The notes: generated by a model from the letters alone, not told the origin. 64,000 nucleotides of DNA from an uncultured bacterium (GCA_903870275.1 CAIQCK010000014.1:23278-87277), one strand, 5' to 3'; shown: positions 24,038 to 33,299, counted from the first letter of the stretch. Made by a program: numbers and translations.

Positions 24038-25575
24038 GGTTGTTTCTCCTTATGATCTGTTTCGTAACGGTCGTGCAACCGGTCGCCGTGGTCGCGGCAC
24101 CATTGCTGGAGCAGTCGGCAGCCCTCTTCCAACTGCGCGCGATGCGCCTCATCGGCCAGGCTCTTCATCTCGCCAGCATCGTGCTGCGTATCGAAAAGCA
24201 TTTCGCGCGGCTCGACACCGGTGCCCGCGACGTATTTCCACGAAGCCCGGCGGACCACCCGCGTGTTCAGGTTCTCGACCACCAGAAAATCCCGCCATGT
24301 CGTCGCCGGCTCGCGGCCTTCGGCGAGCGCCCGCACGCTGCAACCTTTGAAATCCGGCGGAACCGGCACGCCGGCGAAATCGCACATCGTCGGGATCAGG
24401 TCGAGACCACTCGACACCAGATGCTCTTGGTTCACCAACCCGGCCTTCGTTTTCCCCTTCCAACTCACGATGAACGGCACGCGAATGTCCTCTTCATACG
24501 GCGTCCCCTTCTGCTCCAATTGGTGCGAGCCGTCCATCTCGCCGTGGTCGGACGTGAAGATCACCAGCGTCTGCTCCTCCAGGCCGGACTCGCGCAGCGC
24601 CTTGAGCACGACGCCGATGTTGCCGTCAGCGCGCTCCGTCAGCCGCGCGTAGGCCCAGCGGTGCAGCCGCCAGTCCCGCTCGGTCCAGTGCTTGCGCACC
24701 CACGTGTTGTAAGGCGGCGGCCCGTATTTCGGCAGCTTGCTGCGGCAGCCGATTTCGTTTTGCGGAACGCCGAAGTTGGCCGGCAGCGGCGGGCACATGT
24801 TTTCGAAGAATTCCTTCTCGGACACGCCTGCCGGCAGTTTCATGGCATCGTCGAGGCAGGCTTCAGCCGGCGGCTCGTGGGGCAACCGGGCCTTCGCGAG
24901 CGGGCCGACGGCGGGATCCTTTCGCGTGTCATTGATGGCCATGTAGCAGATGTCGTGCGGGTTCATGAACGACGCCACCAGCAGAAACGGCCGGTCGTGT
25001 TTTTCGCGCAGGAACTTGTCGCACCGCACCGCCAGTTCATCGCGCGGGTCCGTGCCAAGGAACGAATCGAAACCATAGCGCGTGGCCCAGCCTTGCTTCG
25101 GCCCCGACTGCGGCAAATGCACCTTGCCGCCATAAACGGTCTGGTAGCCCGCCTGCCGGAAGACGAAACCCATGGCGTGATCGAAGACCTCCTGCGGCAC
25201 CGCGTTGGTGATGTGACTGTTGTTCTCCATGCCGATGAAGGAGGGCAATCGGCCGGTGAACATGCTGAAGCGCGACGGCACGCAAACCGGATTGGCGCAA
25301 TACGCCCGCTCGAACCGCGCGCCGTTGCGGGCCAGGCTGTCGAGGTTCGGCGTCTTGACGAACGGATTGCCCGTGCAACTCAGCATGTCCGCGCGCTGCT
25401 GATCGGTGATGATCACCAAAATATTGGGCCGGCCCTGCGCTGCCGATGTGTCAGCACCAGCCGGGCGCGATGCAGACCATGCCAGAGTGATGGCCACAAC
25501 GCCCAAAAACGCGGCAACACATTTATTTGATTTTATCATCGCAAACATTGATGCCGCCCGGATGATGAGAAACAT
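24034..25575 (-). CDS. Secreted sulfatase
   Basis: A 513-residue member of the type I sulfatase family. The active-site signature is C98-V-P-S-R (NPVCVPSRFSMFTGRLP), where Cys is turned into formylglycine by a maturase not present here. The metal ligands are visible at NILVIITDQQR and TSDHGEMDGSHQL. A hydrophobic export segment lies at about 18-34. The start is uncertain: ATG at 25575 directly follows the ThuA stop (TGAgATG), and further ATGs at 25548 and 25539 also leave a signal peptide. It cleaves sulfate esters, probably from a carbohydrate, together with the ThuA protein upstream and the oxidoreductase downstream. Confidence 0.88.
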   Translation of the reverse strand: MFLIIRAASMFAMIKSNKCVAAFLGVVAITLAWSASRPAGADTSAAQGRPNILVIITDQQRADMLSCTGNPFVKTPNLDSLARNGARFERAYCANPVCVPSRFSMFTGRLPSFIGMENNSHITNAVPQEVFDHAMGFVFRQAGYQTVYGGKVHLPQSGPKQGWATRYGFDSFLGTDPRDELAVRCDKFLREKHDRPFLLVASFMNPHDICYMAINDTRKDPAVGPLAKARLPHEPPAEACLDDAMKLPAGVSEKEFFENMCPPLPANFGVPQNEIGCRSKLPKYGPPPYNTWVRKHWTERDWRLHRWAYARLTERADGNIGVVLKALRESGLEEQTLVIFTSDHGEMDGSHQLEQKGTPYEEDIRVPFIVSWKGKTKAGLVNQEHLVSSGLDLIPTMCDFAGVPVPPDFKGCSVRALAEGREPATTWRDFLVVENLNTRVVRRASWKYVAGTGVEPREMLFDTQHDAGEMKSLADEAHRAQLEEGCRLLQQWCRDHGDRLHDRYETDHKEKQP

Positions 25576-25576
25576 C

Positions 25577-26374
25577 TCACGGCACCGGGGACTTGCCGGC
25601 GGCCCACGCGGTGCCGCGGCGGAAGAGTTCGAGCACGGCCGGGTTGAACGCCTTCACGTCGTGGCCGAGCGGCGAGTGAAAGATGCGGCCCTTGCCGACG
25701 TTCATCACGAACGCCATCGGATGATCCTTCTTGTCTATCTTCGAAGTGGCCTTCGCGAGCACTTCGATGGACGGGTCACCCACCAGACACGTGTAAAGCT
25801 CGTCGTCGGTGTCGAAGTCCTGCAACCCTTTCATGATCGGATGATCGGGCTGGGCGATCTCGACCTTGAACGGCCCGCGCGGGTCGTGACCGCGCAGTTT
25901 CGGGTTCCAGACGCGGCCGGCGAGATTCACGAACCCCGGCCACTCCTGCCACGCGCCGCATGCAAAATGCACCAGCACCAGGCCGCCGCCGTTCTCGACA
26001 AACCGTTTGAGGTTCGCGCGCGCCGCCTCGTTCGGCCCCGGCGTCTTCCAGTTCATGTAGTGCAGGACCACGACTTGGTAACGATCCAGCGCCGTCGAGT
26101 CGAGAAAGTGCGCGTCCTCGATGACGCGCACGTCGGCGCGCGGGTCTTCGCGCAAACCCTGCGCGAGCACCGGCGCCGTCAGCGGCCATTTGTGGCCGGG
26201 ATAATCGCAGCCGGTGACCAGCAGCACCTGCATCGGTTTCGGCACCGCCGCCGGCGGGCCGGCATACGGATAGCCGTCGGAGGATTTGGAGTCCGCAGCG
26301 AAGAGTGGCGATGAGGTTGTGGCTATGCCGATGAGGATGGTCAGTGCGATGACCTTAGCGAGTTGTGTTTTCAT
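25577..26374 (-). CDS. Secreted ThuA-domain protein
   Basis: A 265-residue protein with a Sec signal (VIALTILIGIATTSSPLFA). The ThuA/GATase-like fold is seen in QVLLVTGCDYPGHKWPLTAP, VVVLHYMNW, FVENGGGLVLVHFACGAW and a closing GKGRIFHSPLGHD. Its start overlaps the stop of the HNH nuclease gene by 4 bases (ATGA), an arrangement that places a nuclease gene directly in the sugar operon. Role as for the other ThuA protein: probably acts on keto sugars produced by the neighbouring dehydrogenases. Confidence 0.82.
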   Translation of the reverse strand: MKTQLAKVIALTILIGIATTSSPLFAADSKSSDGYPYAGPPAAVPKPMQVLLVTGCDYPGHKWPLTAPVLAQGLREDPRADVRVIEDAHFLDSTALDRYQVVVLHYMNWKTPGPNEAARANLKRFVENGGGLVLVHFACGAWQEWPGFVNLAGRVWNPKLRGHDPRGPFKVEIAQPDHPIMKGLQDFDTDDELYTCLVGDPSIEVLAKATSKIDKKDHPMAFVMNVGKGRIFHSPLGHDVKAFNPAVLELFRRGTAWAAGKSPVP

Positions 26375-27090
26375 AATGATGTTTGGTTGCGTAATGCCTC
26401 GGCCATCAGAGATTTCAGTTCACCAACAGAGCGAGGTGGATTAGATGAGTGGAGCATGGCATGGCAGTTGGGACAGACTGGGATCAAATCCTTCATCGGA
26501 TTCAAGTTATAGACTTCTCGACTTGATAATAGTCTCAAATGATGAACGTGGATGAAATCTTTCCCGATTCGTCCATATCGTTGCTCAAAGTTCATCAAAC
26601 AAACGGCGCATGTTGTCCCGTGACGTTGAATGCATTCTCGTCTTGCCTCAGGGTCACGTTCGTAGGCGTTGACTTTGACTTCTCGAACGGCACCAGTGAC
26701 ATAGTCTTTTCCTTCGGGCAGCGTCTCGGGATGAATAGCTTCGGGCGGGAGTTGGACACGTTCGGGAAACAACGATTCCAACTCGGTGCGATGCTGTTCA
26801 TGGCCTGCGATGGTTAGAAGCCTGCACCGCAGTTCAGTCGGATCCCCGGCTAGCCAAAGCTCCACCAATTTGTCAAATCCCGCCGCATCTAAACCAAAAC
26901 GCCGAGCACATGCGTCCTGAATGGAATTAAGAGCCGATATGCGATTCCGAAATCGCCCAGCGGAAAGCTCGTTCTCAGCGACGCTATGCACCGCCCCAAT
27001 GCGGAGAGACGTTGCGTCTCCGCCAGATGCAGCGCGTCTTGAATGGATCGCTTGAAGCACGGCCAACAAATCTTGAATGAGCGATCTCAT
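26371..27090 (-). CDS. McrA-type HNH endonuclease
   Basis: A 239-residue protein. The C-terminal part has the full zinc-finger HNH motif of the McrA/restriction type: C161-A-V-C164, H181-V-H183-H184, then DLIPVCPNCHAMLH with C206, C209, H210 and H214. Residues 1-150 are an unrecognised domain that may recognise DNA. Such proteins cut modified or foreign DNA. The gene has a GC content near 45%, clearly below the catabolic genes on both sides, a sign of transfer. Yet it overlaps the ThuA start by 4 bases and follows an oxidoreductase gene by 71 bp, so it appears built into the operon. It may act alone as a modification-dependent defence nuclease. Confidence 0.85.
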   Translation of the reverse strand: MRSLIQDLLAVLQAIHSRRAASGGDATSLRIGAVHSVAENELSAGRFRNRISALNSIQDACARRFGLDAAGFDKLVELWLAGDPTELRCRLLTIAGHEQHRTELESLFPERVQLPPEAIHPETLPEGKDYVTGAVREVKVNAYERDPEARRECIQRHGTTCAVCLMNFEQRYGRIGKDFIHVHHLRLLSSREVYNLNPMKDLIPVCPNCHAMLHSSNPPRSVGELKSLMAEALRNQTSL

Positions 27091-27161
27091 ACGCTGTCTA
27101 TGTTGCTCCCTTCAGGAGTGCGCGTCGCTTCTGTAATTCGTTTCTGCGTTTCAATTCTCAC

Positions 27162-28463
27162 TCAGATCAACTTCGTCACACCGGGCACATAGACGGGATA
27201 CGTGCCGTCCGGTCCCTTCTCCACCGGCGGCTTCATGTCCAGGCGGCAGTCCTCGCACTTCGGCGCGTAGGCAAAGTCGGACTTGTTGATCTGATCCCAT
27301 GTCACCTCGGCGCCGGTGTAGCAACTGATCTGGCCCATGATGCCGACCATCGTGCTGCGGGCCATGTAATCGCCATTGTTGATGGTCTTGCCGTCGCGGA
27401 TGGCGCCGAACAACGCCCGATGCTCGGCATCATAAGGATCCGCCTTGCCTTCATACTTCCACTTGGTCTCGCCCTCGATCTGGCAGCGAGTCAGGTCGCA
27501 GCGGCCCTTGCTGCCGAGGATGATGCTGGAGACTTCGTTGTAGCAACGGACCTCGGTGCGGCAGAACGCATAGGCCCGCACGCCGTTCTTATAGTAGTAG
27601 ATGACCGAGTGGTGGTCGAAGGTGTTGCCGTATTCCTCGCTGAACGACGATGAGCGTCCGCCGAGGCCGTGGCATTTCAAGGGCGGCGTTTCATTGAGCG
27701 CCCACGTCGCGCGGTCCATGTTGTGGACGAGCGACTGCGGCACGTCGTCGCCGCTGAGCCAGACGAAGTGATACTGGTTGCCAAACTGGCTTTGCACCTC
27801 GGTCCAGCCGGGCTGGCGGTGATAGACACCGTAGGGCGCGCGCAGGAAGTTTTCCTCGATGGAAACTATGTCGCCAATGGCGCCATCGTGGATGCGCTTC
27901 ATCGTCTCGATGTAACCGTCGTGATAGCGGCTCTGGAGGCCGGAGACGACGCAGAGGTTCTTCTGCTTGGCCAGCTCACACGCGGCGGTGAGCGTCTTGA
28001 TGCCGTGCGGATCAATGCCGTGCGGCTTCTCGACGAAGACGTGTTTGCCAGCCTGCACGGCGGTCATCGCGTAGAACGGATGGAACTTCGCGGCGTTGGC
28101 AATAAGCACCACGTCAACCGCTTCGAGGACGCCCTTGTAGCCATCCAGCCCGTCGAAACAATGCGCGTCGTCCACCTGCACCTGCTCGGGTTTTTGTTTC
28201 TTAAGAACCTCCAGCTTCCCTTTGACGCGATCCATGAAGATGTCGTGGATGGCGACAAGCCGCACGTCGGGGCCGGAATTCATCGCGTTGGCCGCCGCGC
28301 CGGTGCAGCGTCCGCCCGCGCCGATCATGCCGATTTTGATGATGCCGCTGCCCGCGGCGTGCGCGGACCGGCTGATGTCGAGAGCGCCGACGGCGACAGC
28401 CGAGACGGCGGCGGTGGAGGTCTTGAGAAATTGGCGGCGGGTCTGTTGGTTTTCGATGCTCAT
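27162..28463 (-). CDS. Tat-exported Gfo/Idh/MocA oxidoreductase (tandem copy 2)
   Basis: A 433-residue protein. The ATG at 28463 (MSIENQQTRRQFLKT) is chosen over the longer frame because AAGGAAA stands before it and the twin-arginine signal follows at once. The nucleotide fold is IIKIGMIGAGGRCTGAA and the catalytic motif is VEKPHGIDPHG. The sequence is strikingly like the gene just upstream (28507-29820), sharing long stretches such as NQYHFVWLSGDDVPQSLVHN, so the pair is a tandem duplication. The His after EKP is shared by both copies. Confidence 0.85.
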   Translation of the reverse strand: MSIENQQTRRQFLKTSTAAVSAVAVGALDISRSAHAAGSGIIKIGMIGAGGRCTGAAANAMNSGPDVRLVAIHDIFMDRVKGKLEVLKKQKPEQVQVDDAHCFDGLDGYKGVLEAVDVVLIANAAKFHPFYAMTAVQAGKHVFVEKPHGIDPHGIKTLTAACELAKQKNLCVVSGLQSRYHDGYIETMKRIHDGAIGDIVSIEENFLRAPYGVYHRQPGWTEVQSQFGNQYHFVWLSGDDVPQSLVHNMDRATWALNETPPLKCHGLGGRSSSFSEEYGNTFDHHSVIYYYKNGVRAYAFCRTEVRCYNEVSSIILGSKGRCDLTRCQIEGETKWKYEGKADPYDAEHRALFGAIRDGKTINNGDYMARSTMVGIMGQISCYTGAEVTWDQINKSDFAYAPKCEDCRLDMKPPVEKGPDGTYPVYVPGVTKLI

Positions 28464-28506
28464 GGGATTTTCCTTTGAAGTGTGATGCGAGAAACGCGGT
28501 ACGCGA

Positions 28507-29820
28507 TCAGATGAGTTTGGTGGCGCCGGGAACATAGACGGGATAGGTGCCGTCGGGGCCTTTCTTGGTGGGCGGCTCCATGTCCATGCGGCAGTCTTCG
28601 GGTTTGACGGGGAAATGAAAGTCGGACTTGCAGATCTGGTCCCAAGTGACTTCCGCTCCGGTGTAGCAACTGATCTGGCCCATGACAGTCATCAGCGTGC
28701 TGCGGACCATGTAGTCGCCGTTGTTGATGACCTGACCTTTGCGCAAGGCGTCGAAGAGCACCACATGCTCGTGGCCGTGCGGCTCCGGGGCATGGCCTTC
28801 ATACTTCCACTTATTCTCGCCCTCAATCGTGCAGCGCATCAGGTCGCAGCGGCCTTTGGAGCCGAGAATGATGCTGGAGTATTCATTGTAGCAGCGAACC
28901 TCCGTCCGGCAAAAGGCATAGACCCGCACGCCGTTGGCGAACTGGTAAACGACGGAGTGATGATCGAAGACGTCACCGTGTTCCTCGCTGAACGACGATG
29001 CGCGTCCGCCGAGGCCGTGGCACTTGATCGGCGCTTGTTCGTGCAACGCCCACGAGGCACGGTCCATGTTGTGGACAAGCGACTGCGGCACGTCGTCGCC
29101 GCTAAGCCAGACAAAGTGATACTGGTTGCCGAGCTGGCTCTGGAGTTCCGTCCACCCCTCCTGCCGGCGATAAACGCCATAAGGCTGGCGCAGGAAGTTC
29201 TCCTCGATGGCGACGATGTCACCAATGGCGCCGTCGTGAATGCGTTTGATCGCCTCCTGGTAACCGAGGTGATGGCGACTGTGGAGACCGGAGGCGACAC
29301 AGAGTTTCTTTTGCTTGGCCAATTCGCAAGCCCTGGCCATCATCTTCAAGCCATAAGGATCAATGCCGTGCGGCTTCTCGCAAAAGACGTGCTTGCCGGC
29401 TTCGATGGCGGCCAGGGTGTGGAGCGGGTGGAACTTCGCTGCGTTGGCGATGAGCACCACGTCGCTGGCCTCGATGACGCCCTTGTAACCGTCCAGTCCC
29501 TCGAAGCAGTTCGAGTCCTTCACCTGCACCTGTTCGGGCTTCTGCTTCTTGAGCACCTCCAGCTTTCCTTTGACGCGGTCCATGTGGATGTCGCAAGCCG
29601 CGACGAGCCGCACGTCGGAGTCGGCATCCATGGCATCTTTGGCCGCGCCAGCACAGCGACCGCCCGCGCCGATCATGCCAATCTTAAAAACACCGCTGCC
29701 GGCCGCGTGCGCGGAGCGCTCGATGGACAGGCTGCTGGCGGCCGCTACCGCGGTGGCGGTGGTCTTGAGAAACTGGCGGCGGGTTGGCTGAACTGCAACT
29801 GGCTGGGTTTGGCGTTCCAT
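28507..29820 (-). CDS. Tat-exported Gfo/Idh/MocA oxidoreductase (tandem copy 1)
   Basis: A 437-residue protein starting at ATG 29820 (MERQTQPVAVQPTRRQFLKT), with GGAGAG ten bases upstream; an upstream in-frame GTG at 29859 is less likely. Tat signal, then VFKIGMIGAGGRCAGAA and CEKPHGIDPYG. It is the nearest gene downstream of the TetR regulator (41 bp), and a half-site of the TetR operator (CCGGTATGG, 29835-29843) lies between the two. Copy 1 and copy 2 differ mainly near the signal and at scattered surface positions, suggesting related but separate substrates. Confidence 0.85.
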   Translation of the reverse strand: MERQTQPVAVQPTRRQFLKTTATAVAAASSLSIERSAHAAGSGVFKIGMIGAGGRCAGAAKDAMDADSDVRLVAACDIHMDRVKGKLEVLKKQKPEQVQVKDSNCFEGLDGYKGVIEASDVVLIANAAKFHPLHTLAAIEAGKHVFCEKPHGIDPYGLKMMARACELAKQKKLCVASGLHSRHHLGYQEAIKRIHDGAIGDIVAIEENFLRQPYGVYRRQEGWTELQSQLGNQYHFVWLSGDDVPQSLVHNMDRASWALHEQAPIKCHGLGGRASSFSEEHGDVFDHHSVVYQFANGVRVYAFCRTEVRCYNEYSSIILGSKGRCDLMRCTIEGENKWKYEGHAPEPHGHEHVVLFDALRKGQVINNGDYMVRSTLMTVMGQISCYTGAEVTWDQICKSDFHFPVKPEDCRMDMEPPTKKGPDGTYPVYVPGATKLI

Positions 29821-29861
29821 GGCGTCTATACTCTCCGGTATGGGTGATGGTTCAAACACGG

Positions 29862-30470
29862 TTACGCGGCTCTGGCGGCGGGTTTTCCGCAGCCTAAAAT
29901 CTCCAAGAGGCTCTTCACAATTTCGCTTTCCTCGCGGGGCGAACAGATTTGCGGCTCGAACATCGCGCGCAGCTTGATGCCCTCGATGGCTTCGAGCATC
30001 AGGTTCACGGCGCGCTCGGGGTCGTCAATTTTCATTTGGCCGGACAACGCGGCGGCTTGCACGAGCCCCATGTAAAATTCCCGCACGCTGTCGTAGAACT
30101 GCCCCCAGCCGCGCCGCACTTCCGGGTCGCGCAGCGACAGGCTCCAGATGTCCATCGTAAACACGCGGTTTTCTTCATCGAGCAGGCAGATTCTCACCGA
30201 ACGACGCAACGCCCGCTCCAGCCGCTTCAGCGGATCGCGGACCGGCGCGATCTCGGCGTTCATCTGGCGGTGGGTGTTTCGATAGTAGTGAACGCAGGCG
30301 GCCTTGATGAGTTCGTCCTTGGATTTGAAATGCCAATAAACGCTGCCCTTGGTCACGCCGGCGTGCGAGGCCACCTGGTCAAGGCTGACGTTGGCGATGC
30401 CGTGACGCGAGAACATGGTGAAGGCGCTCTGCGCCAACCGCGCGGGCATTTGAGGAGAAGTTTTCGCCAT
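29862..30470 (-). CDS. TetR-family transcriptional regulator
   Basis: A 202-residue protein. The ATG at 30470 (MAKTSPQMPARLAQSAF) is chosen because the promoter and operator just upstream leave no room for the longer frame. The helix-turn-helix is SLDQVASHAGVTKGSVYWHF, the best conserved part of the family; the rest is the helical ligand domain. TetR proteins repress until a small ligand binds. A perfect 18-bp palindrome overlaps its own promoter, so it should control itself and the operon that follows: two oxidoreductases, HNH, ThuA, sulfatase, a third oxidoreductase and the isomerase. The ligand is probably a sugar breakdown product (inference). Confidence 0.9.
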   Translation of the reverse strand: MAKTSPQMPARLAQSAFTMFSRHGIANVSLDQVASHAGVTKGSVYWHFKSKDELIKAACVHYYRNTHRQMNAEIAPVRDPLKRLERALRRSVRICLLDEENRVFTMDIWSLSLRDPEVRRGWGQFYDSVREFYMGLVQAAALSGQMKIDDPERAVNLMLEAIEGIKLRAMFEPQICSPREESEIVKSLLEILGCGKPAARAA

Positions 30471-30493
30471 GCCAAATTTCCGGTTGGCCGCGT

Positions 30494-30521
30494 ACCATAC
30501 CGGCCGGTATGGACAAGTCAA
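30494..30521 (-). promoter_or_regulatory. tetR promoter with palindromic operator
   Basis: The - strand has TTGACT (30521-30516), a 16-bp spacer and TATGGT (30499-30494). The spacer and -10 contain the perfect palindrome CCATACCGGCCGGTATGG (30495-30512). A regulator bound there would block the polymerase, the usual TetR arrangement. The start codon at 30470 lies about 17 bases after the expected transcription start. Confidence 0.75.
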
Positions 30522-30566
30522 TACAATATTTCAAGACCCAGCTTCGCGGAAATGACACCCGCGCCG

Positions 30567-33299
30567 TTACCGCGCGGCCTTGGCGACGAAATGATACCCA
30601 CCGGATCCCACCTCCACCACCGTGCAGCCGCCTTCGCTTCGTAGAATCTTCACGCACGCCGCCTTGTCGAGCGGTTGGCCGTCCTCGGTGATGCTGGCGG
30701 CGCTCTTCGCGGGAATGAACACCATGGCGGTGGTGTTTGCGGGAATCGTCACATCGAGAACGAACCTCTCCCCCTCGCGTTTCCAGTCGCTGGCGATCCT
30801 TCCGTGCATGGAGTCGTGGCTGGCGCGCACCCATTTCAAATCGCCGACGGCCGCGGGATGGATGATGATCTTCTTGAATCCAGGCGCGGACGGATCGGAA
30901 CAAATGCCGGCCAGCGCCTCGTAGAACCACGCGGAAACGTCGCCAAACATGATGTGGTTGAGCGACGACTTGCCCTCCCAATCCTCCCAGAGCGTCGTCG
31001 CGCCGCGCTTGATCCAGTTGCCCCAGCTTGGCGCGGTTGTCTGCGAAGCGACGGTGTAAGCCACGTCGGCGCGGCCGTTGTCGGTGAGCGCGTGCAGAAG
31101 GTATTTCGTGCCGAGAATGCCGCAATCCAAATGACCTTCATGAGCGGCGACGTTCGCCACGAGATTGCTGACGACACCGGCGACGTTCTGCGGCTCCACC
31201 AGTCCTTGATAGAGCGCGCAGCTCAGCGCGGTCTGGCTGCCCCCGCCGTATTGCTTCGTCTGCGGATCGAAGAACGCGCGGTTGAAAGCCTTCCGGATGC
31301 CGTCGGCCAGCGCGGCGTAACGCGCCGCGTCGTCTTTTTTGCCGAGCACCGCGGCGATCTTCGAGACAATCATCGCGTCGGCGTAATAGTAACCGGTGGA
31401 AGTGATGTTGACGGGCGTTTTCGTTTTCGCCGGACACCAGTCGCCGAGACCGATGTTGACAATACCGTTGGCGGCGCGGCTTGTCAGGTAGTCCACGTAA
31501 AGTTTCAGACGGTCGTAATGCTCGGCCAGAATCCGCCGGTCGCCGCGATACTCGTAGAGATACCACGGGATCAGGACGTAGGCCGAATCCCACGCGGGGC
31601 CGTTGCCCCATTTATAACCCCATCCGCCGGTCGGCACGATGCCGGGCAACTCGCCGCTGGATCTCTGCTCGTCGTGGAAGTCGCTCATCCATTTCGTGTA
31701 GGACGCCGACGGCTCGAAGTTGTAGAGGCCGGCCTCGGCCGCAAGGTGCGCGTCGCCAGTCCAGCCGTTCTTTTCGCGGTGCGGGCAGTCGGTCGGATGT
31801 CCGTGGAAATTGTTGACGTAGGACCATCGCGTGCAACGCTGGATATCGTTCAGCAGTTCGTTGGAACACTCGAAGCTGCCTGTGCTCTCCAGATCGGTGT
31901 GCACCGCCAGCGCGCTCAGGCTGGCCGGCGTCGGCTTGCCCGGGAAGCCGGTGACCTGCACGTATCGGAAACCGCTATAGACGAATCGCGGCTGCCATAC
32001 TTCGTCGCCCGCGCCTTTGAGAATGTAGCGGTCCACCTGAAACTCGCCGTCGTAGGTGTGCTCCTTGATCTTTTTCTGGTCCACCGTGCCGTCGGCGTTC
32101 AACGACTCGCCATACAGGAGCGTCACGGTCGTGCCGGCGGGACCGCGGACGTTGAGTTGTGCCACACCCGCGATGTTCTGGCCGATGTCAAAGACAAACA
32201 CGCCCGGCTTCGGTTGCGTGAGCGCTACGGTCTTCAACTTCTGCGTTGCGCGAATCGGCCGCGCCATCTGCGCGGAGAGGATTCCTTTCGGCGCTTCGAC
32301 AACCTGGGCTGCGATCCAGGTTTTGTCTTTGTAACCCGCCGTGTCCCAACGCGGCATCTCCAGCCGTGCGTCATAGGTTTCGCCATTGAGCAGCGCGTTG
32401 GAAATGATCGGACTGGTGGCAAACTTCCACGTCTCGTCGCTGACGATGGTCTGCGTCGTCCCGTCGGCAAACTCGACCGCCAGTTGCAGGATCATCCTCG
32501 GCCGGGCGCGCCACGCCGCCTCGTCGAAATACCACGCGGCGTCCACCGTGTAGTTGAACCAGCCGTCGCCGAGAATGACGCCGAGGGCATTGGCACCAAG
32601 CATCAGTTGTTTTGTCACGTCGTAGGTGACGTAAAGCGCGCGCCGGTCGTAGCGCGTGAACGCCGGGTCGAGCACATGGTCGCCCACCTTTTTTCCGTTG
32701 AGCCGCAACTCATAGTAACCAAGGCCACAGATGTAAACCGTCGCGCGCCGGACCGGCTTATCGACGCGGAACGCCTTTCGAAACATCGGTGCGGGTTCCT
32801 CCTTCTTGTTCTTCGTCGCAAACTCCGCCGCCGTCGGCGAGCCGATCCATCGGCCCGTCCAGTCTTCCGGCTTCAGCAAGCCCATCGTCCACGACGCCGG
32901 CTCGCTCCAGGAGGACTCGCGTCCATTGCAATCCCACACGCGCACTTTCCAAAAAGCTTTCGTCCCCGACGCCAGCGGCTTGCCGGCATACTCGATCTGA
33001 ACGCTCTCGTCCGAAGCCACTTTGCCGCTGTCCCAGAGGTCGCCCTTGTCCTTGGCAAGATTGTCCATCGCTGACGCGACGAGAATCCGATACGCCGTCT
33101 GCTTCTGGCCGCGCGTTGCCGATTCCATGACCCAGCTCAATCGCGGCTGGGGCACGTCGATGCCGCGCGGTTTGACAAGGTATTCACAACGGAGGTTGGT
33201 CAGCGTCGGCGTCTGATCGGCAGCGGCGATGCCAGCGCCTTGCAACAATGCCAAAACACTCGCGACTGCCACCAGGGTCTTCACTGTTCGTGAGTTCAT
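30567..33299 (-). CDS. Secreted alpha-L-rhamnosidase (GH78)
   Basis: A 910-residue protein with a Sec signal (VAVASVLALLQGAGIAAA). The domains follow the GH78 order: N-terminal fibronectin-like domain (TNLRCEYLVKPRGIDVPQPR), Bac_rhamnosid_N sandwich (YICGLGYYELRLNGKKVGDH), concanavalin-like domain (GVFVFDIGQNIAGVAQ), the alpha/alpha-six barrel with TDCPHREKNGWTGDAHL, where Glu/Asp are the catalytic carboxylates of the family, then TTLWEDWEG, and a C-terminal sandwich. It releases terminal L-rhamnose from glycans or plant glycosides in the periplasm. It has a palindromic upstream site of its own (33337-33383) and is not obviously joined to tetR. Confidence 0.92.
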   Translation of the reverse strand: MNSRTVKTLVAVASVLALLQGAGIAAADQTPTLTNLRCEYLVKPRGIDVPQPRLSWVMESATRGQKQTAYRILVASAMDNLAKDKGDLWDSGKVASDESVQIEYAGKPLASGTKAFWKVRVWDCNGRESSWSEPASWTMGLLKPEDWTGRWIGSPTAAEFATKNKKEEPAPMFRKAFRVDKPVRRATVYICGLGYYELRLNGKKVGDHVLDPAFTRYDRRALYVTYDVTKQLMLGANALGVILGDGWFNYTVDAAWYFDEAAWRARPRMILQLAVEFADGTTQTIVSDETWKFATSPIISNALLNGETYDARLEMPRWDTAGYKDKTWIAAQVVEAPKGILSAQMARPIRATQKLKTVALTQPKPGVFVFDIGQNIAGVAQLNVRGPAGTTVTLLYGESLNADGTVDQKKIKEHTYDGEFQVDRYILKGAGDEVWQPRFVYSGFRYVQVTGFPGKPTPASLSALAVHTDLESTGSFECSNELLNDIQRCTRWSYVNNFHGHPTDCPHREKNGWTGDAHLAAEAGLYNFEPSASYTKWMSDFHDEQRSSGELPGIVPTGGWGYKWGNGPAWDSAYVLIPWYLYEYRGDRRILAEHYDRLKLYVDYLTSRAANGIVNIGLGDWCPAKTKTPVNITSTGYYYADAMIVSKIAAVLGKKDDAARYAALADGIRKAFNRAFFDPQTKQYGGGSQTALSCALYQGLVEPQNVAGVVSNLVANVAAHEGHLDCGILGTKYLLHALTDNGRADVAYTVASQTTAPSWGNWIKRGATTLWEDWEGKSSLNHIMFGDVSAWFYEALAGICSDPSAPGFKKIIIHPAAVGDLKWVRASHDSMHGRIASDWKREGERFVLDVTIPANTTAMVFIPAKSAASITEDGQPLDKAACVKILRSEGGCTVVEVGSGGYHFVAKAAR

